Assembly (NCBI RefSeq): GCF_013283195.1
Contig: NZ_JABEKT010000001.1
Location: 1,770,509 to 1,834,508, forward strand
Length of the DNA: 64,000 nt
Origin: Ensifer adhaerens
GTDB taxonomy: Bacteria > Pseudomonadota > Alphaproteobacteria > Rhizobiales > Rhizobiaceae
Direction of reading: 5' to 3'
Shown: positions 53,028 to 62,802 of the stretch, in pieces
How the letters are laid out: each line of letters starts with the position of its first letter
Numbering within the stretch: position 1 is the stretch's first letter
Notes under the pieces: generated by a model
What the model saw: only the letters and a program-made list of their open reading frames with translations
What the model was told of the DNA's origin: nothing
Databases searched by the model: none
Program-made: the position numbers and the translations under genes

Positions 53028-55145
53028 ATGAACGTTGCGACCCCCATCAAAGCAGAAAAGTCGATCGGCCACTCCGTCTGTCCGCACGACTGTCCCTCGG
53101 CTTGCGCACTGGAAGTGGATCTGACCGCCGAAGGCCGGATCGGACGCGTGCGCGGCGCCGCCGCCAACACATATACCGCTGGCGTCATCTGCGCCAAGGT
53201 CGCGCGCTATTCCGAGCGCATCTATCATCCCGACAGGCTGATGGTGCCACAGCGTCGCGTCGGGCCAAAGGGCGGTGGCAACTGGCAGGAGATTTCCTGG
53301 GAGGCGGCTCTCGACGAAATCGCCGACCAGTTCGTCAAGGCCGAGCAGAAGTTTGGGGCCGAGGCCATCTGGCCCTATTTCTACGCCGGCACCATGGGCC
53401 AAGTGCAGCGCGATTCCATTGACCGCCTCCGCCACGCCAAGCGCTATTCCGGCTTCTTCGGCTCGATCTGCACCAACATGGCCTGGACCGGGTTTTCGAT
53501 GGCGACCGGTTCGCTGCGTGGTCCCGATCCGCGTGAGATGGCGAAATCCGACTGCGTGGTGATCTGGGGGACGAATGCGGTTGCCACCCAGGTCAACGTC
53601 ATGACCCATGCGATCAAGGCCCGCAAGGAACGCGGCGCCAAGATCGTCGTCATCGACATCTATGACAATCCCACGGTCAAGCAGGCGGATATGGGCCTGG
53701 TGCTGAAACCGGGAACGGACGCCGCACTTGCCTGCGCGGTGATGCATGTCGCCTTCCGTGACGGTTATGCCGACCGCGCCTACATGGCCGAATTCGCTGA
53801 CGACCCGGCCGGGCTCGAATCACATCTGGCATCGCGCACGCCGGAATGGGCATCGGCGATCACAGGTCTGTCCGTCGAGGAGATCGAGGCGTTCGCCAGA
53901 CTCGTCGGCACGACGCCGAAAACGTTCTTCCGCCTCGGCTACGGCTTCACTCGCCAGCGCAACGGCTCGGTGGCGATCCATGCTGCCGCCTCCGTCGCCA
54001 CGGTGCTCGGTTCGTGGAAGCATGAAGGCGGCGGTGCGTTTCATTCCAACAACGACATCTTCAAGCTCGACAAGCGCGAGCTCATCGGGACCGCGTTTCA
54101 TGACCCTGATGTGCGCATGCTCGACCAGTCGCAGATCGGCCGGGTGCTGACCGGCGATGCCGAGGCGCTGCGCCATGGCGGCCCGGTGACGGCGATGCTG
54201 ATCCAGAACACCAATCCGGTGAATGTCGCGCCTGAGCAACGGCTGGTGAAACGCGGCTTTCTGCGCGACGACCTCTTTGTCGCGGTGCACGAGCAGTTCA
54301 TGACCGACACGGCGCAGCTCGCCGATATCGTGCTGCCGGCGACGATGTTCCTGGAACATGACGACCTTTATCGCGGTGGCGGCCACCAGCATATCCTGAT
54401 CGGGCCGAAGGTGGTGGAGCCGCCATCGACCGTGCGCACCAATCTTTTTGTCATCGAGGAACTGGCCAGGCGCCTCGGCGTGGCAGATCATGCCGGCTTC
54501 GGCTTGTCCGAGCGCCAGCATATCGACCTGCTGCTCGCCAACTACGGCATCGGCTACGAAGAGATGAAGCGCGAGAAATGGCTCGACTGTCAGCCAGCGT
54601 TCGAGGACGCGCATTACCTCAAAGGCTTTGGCCATCCCGACGGCAAGTTCCGCTTCAAGGCGGACTGGACCGGCACACCGGCGCCGAACCGCCCGCCCAA
54701 ATCTATGGGCTTGCAGGGGCCGCATGCGGCGCTGCCGGAATTCCCTGACCATGTCGACCTGATCGAGGTTGCGGACGCGGACCATCCCTTTCGTCTGGCC
54801 ACATCGCCGGCCCGCTCCTTCCTCAACTCGACCTTCGCCGAGACCCCGTCTTCGATCCAGAAGGAAGTCCGCCCGCTCGTGATGATGCATGCGGATGATG
54901 CAGCGTCGCTCGGCGTCGGCGACGGTGACATCGTCAAGCTCGGCAATCAACGCGGCGAGGTGCGCCTGCATGTCACAGTCGGTGGCGGCGCGCGCCGCGG
55001 TGTGGTGATCGCCGAAGGCTTGTGGCCGAACGGCGCCCATCTCGACGGCGAGGGCATCAACGTGCTGACCGGTGCCGATGCTGTTGCACCCTATGGTGGC
55101 GCGGCCTTCCACGACAACAGGGTCTGGGTCCGACCCGCCCCCTAG
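53028..55145 (+). CDS. Molybdopterin-dependent oxidoreductase, solitary
   Basis: A 705-residue enzyme of the DMSO reductase superfamily. The N-terminal [4Fe-4S] site is HSVCPHDCPSACALEV with a later cysteine in GVICAK. The bis-MGD-binding domains follow (SICTNMAWTGFSMATGS, IWGTNAVATQVNVM, and a C-terminal dinucleotide-binding domain ending VWVRPAP). No twin-arginine signal is present, so it should be cytoplasmic. There are no neighbouring electron-transfer subunits or dedicated chaperone. It starts at the ATG at 53028; the ATG at 53004 is an alternative. The substrate is unknown. moaD and moaE, needed for its cofactor, lie about 8 kb upstream. Confidence 0.86.
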   Translation: MNVATPIKAEKSIGHSVCPHDCPSACALEVDLTAEGRIGRVRGAAANTYTAGVICAKVARYSERIYHPDRLMVPQRRVGPKGGGNWQEISWEAALDEIADQFVKAEQKFGAEAIWPYFYAGTMGQVQRDSIDRLRHAKRYSGFFGSICTNMAWTGFSMATGSLRGPDPREMAKSDCVVIWGTNAVATQVNVMTHAIKARKERGAKIVVIDIYDNPTVKQADMGLVLKPGTDAALACAVMHVAFRDGYADRAYMAEFADDPAGLESHLASRTPEWASAITGLSVEEIEAFARLVGTTPKTFFRLGYGFTRQRNGSVAIHAAASVATVLGSWKHEGGGAFHSNNDIFKLDKRELIGTAFHDPDVRMLDQSQIGRVLTGDAEALRHGGPVTAMLIQNTNPVNVAPEQRLVKRGFLRDDLFVAVHEQFMTDTAQLADIVLPATMFLEHDDLYRGGGHQHILIGPKVVEPPSTVRTNLFVIEELARRLGVADHAGFGLSERQHIDLLLANYGIGYEEMKREKWLDCQPAFEDAHYLKGFGHPDGKFRFKADWTGTPAPNRPPKSMGLQGPHAALPEFPDHVDLIEVADADHPFRLATSPARSFLNSTFAETPSSIQKEVRPLVMMHADDAASLGVGDGDIVKLGNQRGEVRLHVTVGGGARRGVVIAEGLWPNGAHLDGEGINVLTGADAVAPYGGAAFHDNRVWVRPAP

Positions 55146-55160
55146 CCACGGGATGCATCG

Positions 55161-56054
55161 ATGAGCGGCGACCATCAACATGCGGATGTCAGCAACACGC
55201 CGGTCTCGCGCCTCTGGGGTGCGCTCGGGCTTACGGGCGGCTTCATGCTGGCCGAGGTCGTCGGCGGCATTCTGACCGGCAGCCTGGCGCTGATCTCGGA
55301 TGCAATGCATATGCTGACCGACGCGGCCGCTCTTGCGATCGCGCTCGTTGCCATCCATGTCGGCCGCCGGCCTTCCGATCTGCTGCGCACCTATGGATAT
55401 GCCCGCTTCGAGATTCTCGCGGCGGCCTTCAACGCCTTGCTGCTGCTCGCCGTCGCCTTCTACATTCTCTACGAGGCCTGGCAGCGCCTGTCGCTGCCGC
55501 AGGAGATCCAGTCCGCCGGCATGCTGCTGATCGCCGTCGTCGGCCTCGTGGTCAACCTGATTTCGATGCGGCTTCTGACCAGCCACAAGGAAGAGAGCCT
55601 CAACGTCAGGGGTGCCTATCTCGAGGTCTGGTCGGACATGCTCGGTTCGGTGGCGGTGATAGCGGGTGCGGCGATCATCTGGTTCACCGGCTGGCAGTGG
55701 GTTGATTCGTTGCTCGCCGTCGGAATCGGCTTCATGGTTTTCCCGCGCACCTGGGTGCTCTTGAAGGCGTGCGTCAACATTCTCCTGGAAGGCGTGCCAC
55801 CGGGCATGCGCCTGGCGGATGTGCATGCAGCGATCACCACCGTGCCGGATGTTGCTTCGGTGCATGATCTGCACCTCTGGGCGATTACCCAGAGCCAGCC
55901 GTCGCTGACCGCACATATCGTTCTGGCCGAGGATGCCGACGGCGAGACGGTGCGGCGTGCGATCGAGCAGCGCCTGCGCGACGAGTTCGATCTGCACCAC
56001 ACGACGTTGCAGATGGAGCGCGAAAGCTGCGCACCTTCAGAACATATTCATTGA
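55161..56054 (+). CDS. Cation diffusion facilitator family metal exporter
   Basis: A 297-residue inner-membrane antiporter of the CDF family (CzcD/ZitB type). Six membrane helices are visible, with metal-binding pairs in SLALISDAMHMLTD (helix II) and EVWSDMLGSVAVI (helix V), then a cytoplasmic C-terminal domain containing ASVHDLHLWAITQSQ. The C terminus ends with histidines (SEHIH). Likely exports Zn2+ or a similar divalent ion. It begins 15 bases after the molybdo-oxidoreductase and overlaps the reading frame region before the NUDIX gene, so a transcript of three genes is likely. Confidence 0.9.
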   Translation: MSGDHQHADVSNTPVSRLWGALGLTGGFMLAEVVGGILTGSLALISDAMHMLTDAAALAIALVAIHVGRRPSDLLRTYGYARFEILAAAFNALLLLAVAFYILYEAWQRLSLPQEIQSAGMLLIAVVGLVVNLISMRLLTSHKEESLNVRGAYLEVWSDMLGSVAVIAGAAIIWFTGWQWVDSLLAVGIGFMVFPRTWVLLKACVNILLEGVPPGMRLADVHAAITTVPDVASVHDLHLWAITQSQPSLTAHIVLAEDADGETVRRAIEQRLRDEFDLHHTTLQMERESCAPSEHIH

Positions 56055-56101
56055 CGGTCGACAGCGACCGCATTCTTCCTCTCCCGATCAAGGACCCCGC
56101 C

Positions 56102-56698
56102 ATGACGAAACACAACGATCCACGTGTGAGGATCATCGACCGGCGCACGCTGTCGGACGGTTTCATTCATCTGGAGGAAGTCACGCTCGAGCAGGACATG
56201 TCCAATGGGGGGACTGCGACACTGAAGCGTGAAGTGCATGATCACGGCCGCGCCGCGACCATCCTGCTGTTCGATCCCAGGCGTAAGAGCGTTGTGTTCG
56301 TTCGGCAGTTGCGCGTGCCGGTGCTGCTGCAGGGCGATCCCGCCTATCTGATCGAAGCGCCGGCGGGCCTGCTCGACGACGATACGCCGGAGGTGGCCAT
56401 CTGCCGCGAAGCAATGGAGGAAACGGGATATCACGTCGATGCGGCCAGGCATCTCTTCGATGCCTATATGAGCCCCGGTTCATTGACGGAGCGAACCAGC
56501 TTCTTCGTCGGGCTGATCGACGTGGAGGAAAAGGCCGGTGACGGCGGCGGCCTGGCGCATGAGGGCGAGGATATCGAGGTTCTCGATATTCCCTTTGACG
56601 AAGCGGTCGCGATGATTGCCACCGGCGAGATCTGCGATGCCAAAACCATCATGCTGCTACAATGGGCGCAGCTGAACCGTGGCGCGCTTACGGCATAA
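56102..56698 (+). CDS. NUDIX hydrolase, NudK-like (GDP-mannose or ADP-ribose pyrophosphatase)
   Basis: A 198-residue NUDIX protein. Comparison with E. coli NudK is close across the whole length: KREVHDHGRAATILLFDP, the Nudix box AGLLDDDTPEVAICREAMEE then TGY, LFDAYMSPGSLTE, and EDIEVLDIPFDEA. NudK hydrolyses GDP-mannose; relatives act on ADP-ribose. The ATG at 56102 has AAGGA upstream; the frame runs to 56051 and would overlap the CDF gene. The gene lies directly after the CDF gene on the same strand. Confidence 0.88.
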   Translation: MTKHNDPRVRIIDRRTLSDGFIHLEEVTLEQDMSNGGTATLKREVHDHGRAATILLFDPRRKSVVFVRQLRVPVLLQGDPAYLIEAPAGLLDDDTPEVAICREAMEETGYHVDAARHLFDAYMSPGSLTERTSFFVGLIDVEEKAGDGGGLAHEGEDIEVLDIPFDEAVAMIATGEICDAKTIMLLQWAQLNRGALTA

Positions 56699-56801
56699 GA
56701 TCTTGTTTTGTAAGCAAACAATACATTACGGATATTTCACTTTTTGATCGTTCTCCGGTAGGCTACAGCGCTGATGTCTTCATCAATGACATGGGCAACC
56801 C

Positions 56802-59411
56802 ATGACGTCCTCCCTTACGGAACGTGCAGCCAACGACGATCAGCAGGTCGAGGCAGGGTGGAGGCCCTTCCTGCGTCGTAACCGGCGCTACCTTCAGGCG
56901 CTCGCAACCTTGCTGGTCATCGGCCTCTTCGGCCTTGCGATCTTCCATCTGACCTCCGAGGTCCAATATGACGACGTGGTCCAGGCGCTTGCCGATACCA
57001 GCTGGACCTCCGTCGTTGCGGCTATTCTCTTCACCGCCCTGAGCTTTTTCGCTCTTACCTTCTACGACGTCGGTGCGCTGGAGTATGTCCGGCGAAAGCT
57101 CCCCTATGCCGATGTCGCGTTGACGGCGGCTTGCGCCTATGCGGTCGGCAACACGGCCGGTTTTGGTGCCTTGAGCGGTGGCGCCATCCGCTACCGCGCC
57201 TATTCGCGTCTGGGCATCGAACCGGAAAACATCGCCCGGATCATCGCCTTTGTCACGCTCGCCTTTGGCCTTGGGCTTCTGACGGTCACATGCCTGAGCC
57301 TGCTCGCCGTCGGCGAATATGTGGCGCCGTTGACGGGGCTGGACCCGTTCTGGCTGCGCATGATCGCCGTTGCCATTCTCGGCGTCGTGCTCGCCGTCTT
57401 CGTTAAGGGGCGGGACGGACATGAGGTGACCATCGGGCGCTTTGCTCTGCGGATGCCGGATTCGCGCACATCCTCACGCCAGTTCCTCGTCACGGCGCTG
57501 GACCTGGCGGCGTCGGCCACCGTGCTCTACGTGCTGCTTCCCGCAGGCACGATCGGATGGCCCGCTTTCCTCGCGATCTATTCGCTGGCCGTCGGCATCG
57601 GCGTGCTCAGCCACGTGCCGGCTGGTCTCGGTGTTTTCGAGACGATCATCATCGCCACGCTGGGTCACAACGCCGATGTCGACACCATCCTCGGCGCGCT
57701 GGTTCTCTACCGCGTCATCTACCATGTCCTGCCGCTGCTGATCGCGATCGCCGTCGTCGTCGGCATCGAACTCCGCCAATTGTCCGGGCATCCTGTCGCC
57801 TCCAGCGTGCGCCGTATCGGCGGCCGCATTACGCCGCTTTTGTTGGCGACGCTCGGCATCGTGCTGGCGATCATGCTGGTGCTCTCGAGCGTCACCCCGA
57901 CGCCGGACGAAAATCTGGCGTTCCTCGAGGCCTTGCTGCCGCTGCCGATCGTCGAAGGCGCGCATTTTCTCGCAAGCCTGCTCGGTCTGGCGCTGGTCAT
58001 CGTCTCGCGCGGCCTGGCGCAGCGGCTGGATGGCGCCTGGTGGGCGTCGGTCGCCATCGCCGTTGCCGCACTGCTGCTTTCGCTGATCAAGGCAGTTGCG
58101 TTGGTCGAGGCCGGCATGCTGGCCTTCTTCCTTGTCGGCCTCATCGTCAGCCGCCGCCTGTTCGTGCGGCCGGCTTCGCTCTTCGGTCAGGCGCTGACGC
58201 TGCCGTGGCTGACTGCGCTCGGCGTCATCTGCCTCGGCGGATTTGTCGTTCTCATGTTCGTCTATCGCGATGTCGACTACAGCCACGAGCTCTGGTGGCA
58301 GTTCGAATTCTCCGCTGAAGCGCCGCGCGGCCTGCGTGCGCTGCTCGGCGTCACCATCGGCGCCAGCGCCATTGCCATCTGGAGCCTGATGCGCCCGGCG
58401 GCCTCGGGTGCCGCTCCGGCAAGCGACGACGCCATGGAACGGGCCCTGGCAATCGTCGATGCGCAGGACATGTCCGATGCCAATCTGGTGCGCATGGGCG
58501 ACAAGAGCCTGATGTTTTCCGCCGACGGCCGCGCTTTCATCATGTATGGCCAACGCGGCCGCTCGTGGATCGCGCTGTTCGATCCGGTGGGTCCTGTCGA
58601 CGCCTGGCCGGAACTGATCTGGCAATTCATCGAGACGGCCCGCGCCAGCGGCTGCCGCGCGGTGTTCTACCAGGTCTCGCCGCTCGGGCTTGCTTACTAT
58701 GCCGATGCGGGGCTTCGCGCCTTCCGGCTTGGTGAACTCGCCCACGTCGATCTCGCCCGGTTCGAGATGAAGGGCGGGAGATGGGCCAACCTTCGCCAGC
58801 AGGTCAGCCGCGCCCAGCGCGACGGGCTCGAATTCAGGATGGTGGCGCCGGCGGACGTTCCGGCGATCATGGGCGAACTGACCGCGATTTCCGATGCCTG
58901 GCTCGCCCACCACAACGCCAAGGAGAAGGGGTTTTCCCTCGGTGCCTTCGACCCTGACTATCTGGCCGAACAACCGGTGGCTGTCCTGACCTACGAGGGA
59001 CGGATCGTCGCCTTTGCCAATATCCTGGTGACCGCGACGAAGCAGGAGGGCACCGTCGATCTCATGCGCTTTGCGCCGGATGCACCCAAGGGATCGATGG
59101 ATTTCCTCTTCGCCCAGGTGATGGAATACTTGAAGGCGGAAGGGTACCGCACCTTCAATCTCGGCATGGCGCCGCTGTCGGGCATGTCTTCGCGCCAGAT
59201 CGCGCCGGTCTGGGACCGGGCAGGGCGGACGTTCTTCGAACACGGCGAACGCTTCTACAACTTCAAGGGCCTCCGCGCCTTCAAGTCTAAATTCCACCCG
59301 CACTGGCAGCCGCGCTACCTCGTGGCGAGTGGCGGCATCAATCCGATCCTTGCCTTGATGGATGCAACATTCCTGATCGGCGGCGGCCTCAAGGGAGTGA
59401 TGAAAAGATGA
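56802..59411 (+). CDS. mprF: Lysylphosphatidylglycerol synthase/flippase (LpiA/MprF)
   Basis: An 869-residue protein that adds lysine from lysyl-tRNA to phosphatidylglycerol and flips the product outward, making the surface less negative. Residues 30-530 contain about 14 membrane helices (flippase, with GNTAGFGALSGGAIRYRAYSR). Residues 540-860 form the soluble synthase domain (DUF2156), with GDKSLMFSADGRAFIMYG, KGSMDFLFAQVMEYL and a C-terminal FKSKFHPHWQPRYL. In rhizobia lpiA is acid-induced and is followed by acvB, as here (ATGA overlap). Related Rhizobium species use the pair for acid tolerance. Confidence 0.94.
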   Translation: MTSSLTERAANDDQQVEAGWRPFLRRNRRYLQALATLLVIGLFGLAIFHLTSEVQYDDVVQALADTSWTSVVAAILFTALSFFALTFYDVGALEYVRRKLPYADVALTAACAYAVGNTAGFGALSGGAIRYRAYSRLGIEPENIARIIAFVTLAFGLGLLTVTCLSLLAVGEYVAPLTGLDPFWLRMIAVAILGVVLAVFVKGRDGHEVTIGRFALRMPDSRTSSRQFLVTALDLAASATVLYVLLPAGTIGWPAFLAIYSLAVGIGVLSHVPAGLGVFETIIIATLGHNADVDTILGALVLYRVIYHVLPLLIAIAVVVGIELRQLSGHPVASSVRRIGGRITPLLLATLGIVLAIMLVLSSVTPTPDENLAFLEALLPLPIVEGAHFLASLLGLALVIVSRGLAQRLDGAWWASVAIAVAALLLSLIKAVALVEAGMLAFFLVGLIVSRRLFVRPASLFGQALTLPWLTALGVICLGGFVVLMFVYRDVDYSHELWWQFEFSAEAPRGLRALLGVTIGASAIAIWSLMRPAASGAAPASDDAMERALAIVDAQDMSDANLVRMGDKSLMFSADGRAFIMYGQRGRSWIALFDPVGPVDAWPELIWQFIETARASGCRAVFYQVSPLGLAYYADAGLRAFRLGELAHVDLARFEMKGGRWANLRQQVSRAQRDGLEFRMVAPADVPAIMGELTAISDAWLAHHNAKEKGFSLGAFDPDYLAEQPVAVLTYEGRIVAFANILVTATKQEGTVDLMRFAPDAPKGSMDFLFAQVMEYLKAEGYRTFNLGMAPLSGMSSRQIAPVWDRAGRTFFEHGERFYNFKGLRAFKSKFHPHWQPRYLVASGGINPILALMDATFLIGGGLKGVMKR

Positions 59412-60793
59412 TGCGGATCTCTGATCTCTGGAAGCCTCTGGTAGGCGCCGCCCTTCTGGCGACCACGGCGATTGCACCGGTCTCGGCGCAGGAGAAGCCG
59501 GCGACCTACGATACGGGCATGATCCCGGCACCCCACGTCCTCGTCCCGCAGGACACGGCGTCCGCCCTCGTTGTCCTGTTGTCCGGCGCCGAGGGCTGGA
59601 GCGACAAGGAAGACGCGGTGGCGCGCGACCTCGTCGATGACAAGGCCGTTGTGATCGGCATCGATCTCAAGGCCTATCTGACCGCTCTCGGCAAGGATGA
59701 CGGCGACTGCATCTATATGGTCTCGGATATCGAAGCGCTGAGCCAGCAGGTTCAGCGCTCTCTCAAGAGCGATGCCTATCTGCCGCCGATCGTTGCCGGC
59801 GTCGGCGCAGGCGGGGCCATGGCGCTGGCAATTGCCGCCCAGACGCCCGCCGCGACCATCGGCCAGACGCTCGCCGTCGATCCCGAGGAAGGCATCGCGT
59901 TGACGAAACAGCTCTGCACGCCGGCAGAAAAGGCGCGCAAGGGCGACCGCATGGTGTACGGCCTGACGGACGGCCCCCTTCCTGATCCGATCTCCGTCGT
60001 CTTTACGCCGACGGCATCCGACGACGGCCGAAATCACGTGGCAGCGCTCGCAGAAAAACACCCCGATATCACACAGGAAGACACTGACGGCGAAGCCTAT
60101 GCGACCCTTTCCAGCCATCTGACGGATCTGATCGATAACGAGGCCGCGTCCGACAACCCATTCGGCTTGCCTCTGACTGTGCTCGATACCAAGCCCACCC
60201 GCGATACGATGGCCGTGATCTATTCTGGCGATGGCGGCTGGCGCGATATCGACAAGCAAGTCGGCGACGTGCTGCAGCAACAGGGCGTCCCCGTCGTCGG
60301 CATCGATTCCCTGCGCTATTTCTGGTCCGAGCGCGACCCGCAGGCGACCGCCGACGATCTCGCCAAGGTGATGGATTACTATCGGAAGCGCTGGAACGTC
60401 CGAAACGTCTTGCTGATCGGCTATTCCTTCGGTGCCGATATCCTGCCACGCACGTTCAACCTGCTCCCGCCGGCCGAGCGCGCCCGCGTGCGGCAGGTCA
60501 CGCTGATGGCGTTGTCGCATCGGGTCGACTACAAGATCTCGGTGCTTGGCTGGCTCGGCGCATCCGGGCAGGGCGATGCCGGCGATCCTATCGACGATAT
60601 CAAGCGCATCGACCCATCGCTGGTGCAATGCATCCATGGCACGGAGGAAGAGGACGATGCCTGCCCTGACCTGAAGGGCACAGGTGTCGATGTCGTCGCC
60701 ATCGAAGGCGGGCACCATTTCGACGAGGACTATCCGGCGCTGACCGGTCGCGTGCTCGACGCGCTCGACCGGCGGCTGGCTTCCGCGAAGTAG
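59408..60793 (+). CDS. acvB: AcvB/VirJ-family lysyl-phosphatidylglycerol hydrolase
   Basis: A 461-residue periplasmic protein with a signal peptide (cleavage near SAQEK). Residues 50-240 form a diverged VirJ-like domain (LLSGAEGWSDKED) and residues 250-455 a second alpha/beta-hydrolase with IYSGDGGWRDIDK, the nucleophile elbow IGYSFGADILP (Ser about residue 339) and a late GGHHFDEDY histidine. Agrobacterium AcvB hydrolyses lysyl-PG; it and VirJ also affect virulence. It overlaps mprF by four bases, so the maker and the remover of the same lipid are co-translated. The stop is seven bases from the convergent purN. Confidence 0.93.
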   Translation: MMRISDLWKPLVGAALLATTAIAPVSAQEKPATYDTGMIPAPHVLVPQDTASALVVLLSGAEGWSDKEDAVARDLVDDKAVVIGIDLKAYLTALGKDDGDCIYMVSDIEALSQQVQRSLKSDAYLPPIVAGVGAGGAMALAIAAQTPAATIGQTLAVDPEEGIALTKQLCTPAEKARKGDRMVYGLTDGPLPDPISVVFTPTASDDGRNHVAALAEKHPDITQEDTDGEAYATLSSHLTDLIDNEAASDNPFGLPLTVLDTKPTRDTMAVIYSGDGGWRDIDKQVGDVLQQQGVPVVGIDSLRYFWSERDPQATADDLAKVMDYYRKRWNVRNVLLIGYSFGADILPRTFNLLPPAERARVRQVTLMALSHRVDYKISVLGWLGASGQGDAGDPIDDIKRIDPSLVQCIHGTEEEDDACPDLKGTGVDVVAIEGGHHFDEDYPALTGRVLDALDRRLASAK

Positions 60794-60800
60794 TCCGGTC

Positions 60801-61475
60801 TCAGGCGGCCGGCGAGATCAGGATGGAGGATGCGGGCGACGGATCGACGTTCTCAGTGACGACCCGCCCGTCATCCATACGAACCTTGCCTTCGGCCAGC
60901 AGCCGGAGCGCCATCGGGTACGTCCTGTGCTCGACCGTCAGCACGCGGGCGGCAAGCGTGTCGGCCGTGTCGCCGTCGACGACGGGCACCACCGCCTGCG
61001 CGACGATCGGGCCTTCGTCCATGCCTTCGGTGACGAAATGCACGGTGCACCCCGCCACCTTCATGCCGGCGTCGATGGCACGCTGATGGGTGTGGAGGCC
61101 GGGAAAAAGCGGCAGAAGCGACGGATGGATGTTGATGATCCGGCCTTCGTGGCGCTGGATAAAGGTCGCCGACAGCAGCCGCATATAGCCTGCAAGGCAG
61201 ATGATATCAGGAGACAGCCGATCGAGTTCGGCAAGGATCGCCGCTTCGTGCGCGTCCTTGCTGTCGAAATCCTTGCGCAGGAACGCATAGGTCGGGATGC
61301 CGAGCGCTTCCGCCTTGGCAAGCCCACCGGCGTCTGCCTTGTCAGCGATCACTGCAACGATCTCGGCTGGAAAACCAGGCTCAGCCGCGGCCTTGGCCAG
61401 CGCGAGCATGTTGGAGCCGCCGCCCGAAATGAAGACGACGACTTTTTTCCGGCCTGCCGTCACGTCCTTGATCAT
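60801..61475 (-). CDS. purN: Phosphoribosylglycinamide formyltransferase
   Basis: Folate-dependent GAR transformylase of purine synthesis. The 224-residue protein has the N-terminal [14 protein letters not shown], the catalytic [18 protein letters not shown] and the [16 protein letters not shown] segment. A short non-conserved tail ([14 protein letters not shown]) ends the protein. It overlaps purM by four bases and is convergent with acvB. Confidence 0.96.
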   Translation of the reverse strand: MIKDVTAGRKKVVVFISGGGSNMLALAKAAAEPGFPAEIVAVIADKADAGGLAKAEALGIPTYAFLRKDFDSKDAHEAAILAELDRLSPDIICLAGYMRLLSATFIQRHEGRIINIHPSLLPLFPGLHTHQRAIDAGMKVAGCTVHFVTEGMDEGPIVAQAVVPVVDGDTADTLAARVLTVEHRTYPMALRLLAEGKVRMDDGRVVTENVDPSPASSILISPAA

Positions 61476-62542
61476 AGGGCGAGGCTGCCCTTGTAGATCG
61501 TGCCATGGGCGCCTTCTCTGCGGGCGACCATGCGACCGAGCGTGAAGACGGTTTCGCCTTCTACTTCAAGCACGGCGGCCACTTCCTGCGCCTTGTCTGC
61601 CGGAACGACGGCGATCATGCCGACGCCGCAGTTGAAGGTCCGCAGCATTTCGTTGGCCGCGACGCCGCCGGTCTGGGCGAGCCAGGAGAACACCTTCGGT
61701 GCCTTGATGGCATCGAGGTCGATTTCGGCGGCAAGATGCTTCGGCAGCACGCGCGGAATGTTTTCAGGGAAGCCACCGCCGGTGATGTGCGCCAGCGCCT
61801 TGATCGAGCCGGTTTCGCGGATCGCCTTCAGGAGCGGCTTCACATAGATGCGCGTCGGCGTCATCAGCAGGTCTGCGAGTGTGCCTTCGCCGAAGGGGGC
61901 AGGCGCATCCCAGGCAAGACCCGACAGTCCGACGATCTTGCGCACGAGAGAATAACCGTTGGAGTGAACACCCGACGAGGCGAGACCGAGAATGACGTCG
62001 CCTTCACTGATGTCGCCGGCGGGAAGCAACTGCCCGCGCTCGGCCGCACCGACGGCAAAGCCGGCAAGGTCGTAGTCGCCGCCGGAGTACATGCCCGGCA
62101 TTTCCGCAGTTTCGCCGCCGATCAGCGCGCAACCGGACTGGCGGCAGCCGTCGGCAATACCGGCGACGATTGCGGCACCCTGATCCGGGTCGAGCTTGCC
62201 CGTGGCGAAGTAGTCGAGGAAGAACAGCGGTTCCGCACCCTGGACCACCAGATCGTTGACGCACATGGCAACGAGGTCGATGCCAACCGTATCGTGCTTG
62301 TTGGCATCGATGGCGATCTTGAGCTTGGTGCCAACACCGTCATTGGCGGCAACGAGCACGGGGTCGGTGAAGCCTGCAGCCTTCAGGTCGAAAAGGCCGC
62401 CGAAGCCGCCGATCTCGCCGTCGGCACCCGGGCGCCGGGTCGAGCGCACATGTGGCTTGATTTTCTCCACCATCAGATTGCCGGCATCGATATCCACGCC
62501 CGCATCACTGTAGGTGAGGCCGTTCTTTCCCGACTGGCTCAT
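61472..62542 (-). CDS. purM: Phosphoribosylformylglycinamidine cyclo-ligase
   Basis: AIR synthetase, closing the imidazole ring in purine synthesis. The 356-residue protein starts [19 protein letters not shown] and has [52 protein letters not shown] and [12 protein letters not shown], all typical of PurM. The frame runs 50 codons further upstream, but those residues are not PurM-like. It leads the purM-purN pair and is divergent from the PerM-family gene. Confidence 0.96.
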   Translation of the reverse strand: MSQSGKNGLTYSDAGVDIDAGNLMVEKIKPHVRSTRRPGADGEIGGFGGLFDLKAAGFTDPVLVAANDGVGTKLKIAIDANKHDTVGIDLVAMCVNDLVVQGAEPLFFLDYFATGKLDPDQGAAIVAGIADGCRQSGCALIGGETAEMPGMYSGGDYDLAGFAVGAAERGQLLPAGDISEGDVILGLASSGVHSNGYSLVRKIVGLSGLAWDAPAPFGEGTLADLLMTPTRIYVKPLLKAIRETGSIKALAHITGGGFPENIPRVLPKHLAAEIDLDAIKAPKVFSWLAQTGGVAANEMLRTFNCGVGMIAVVPADKAQEVAAVLEVEGETVFTLGRMVARREGAHGTIYKGSLAL

Positions 62543-62802
62543 GCTGGTTCTCCAAGGCTGGTCGCGCGACAGGTATTTTGCGGATGCGAATTGCACGGCG
62601 GGCAAGGGAGTGCAAGCCGACAGCCTGTCTTCTCGGCCTTTTTTCACCATTTTGCCCATATCCCACCGGCAAGACGGCGGTCGAGAGTTCAATTTGGGGG
62701 CCTGGGAGGCGCGCGGACTTGACCGCCGCGCCGCCGGCCCCCTATCTCCACAACGAGAATATGATGCGGCAACGGCATGCTTGGCGTGTTACGGGGAACA
62801 CC

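Noticed and set aside
53820-56000. 726-residue open frame opposite the molybdo-oxidoreductase and CDF genes
   Set aside because: Spans two real genes on the other strand and is rich in His, Arg and Gln, as shadow frames are.
57474-59531. 685-residue open frame opposite mprF
   Set aside because: Antisense to the flippase and synthase domains; no family features.
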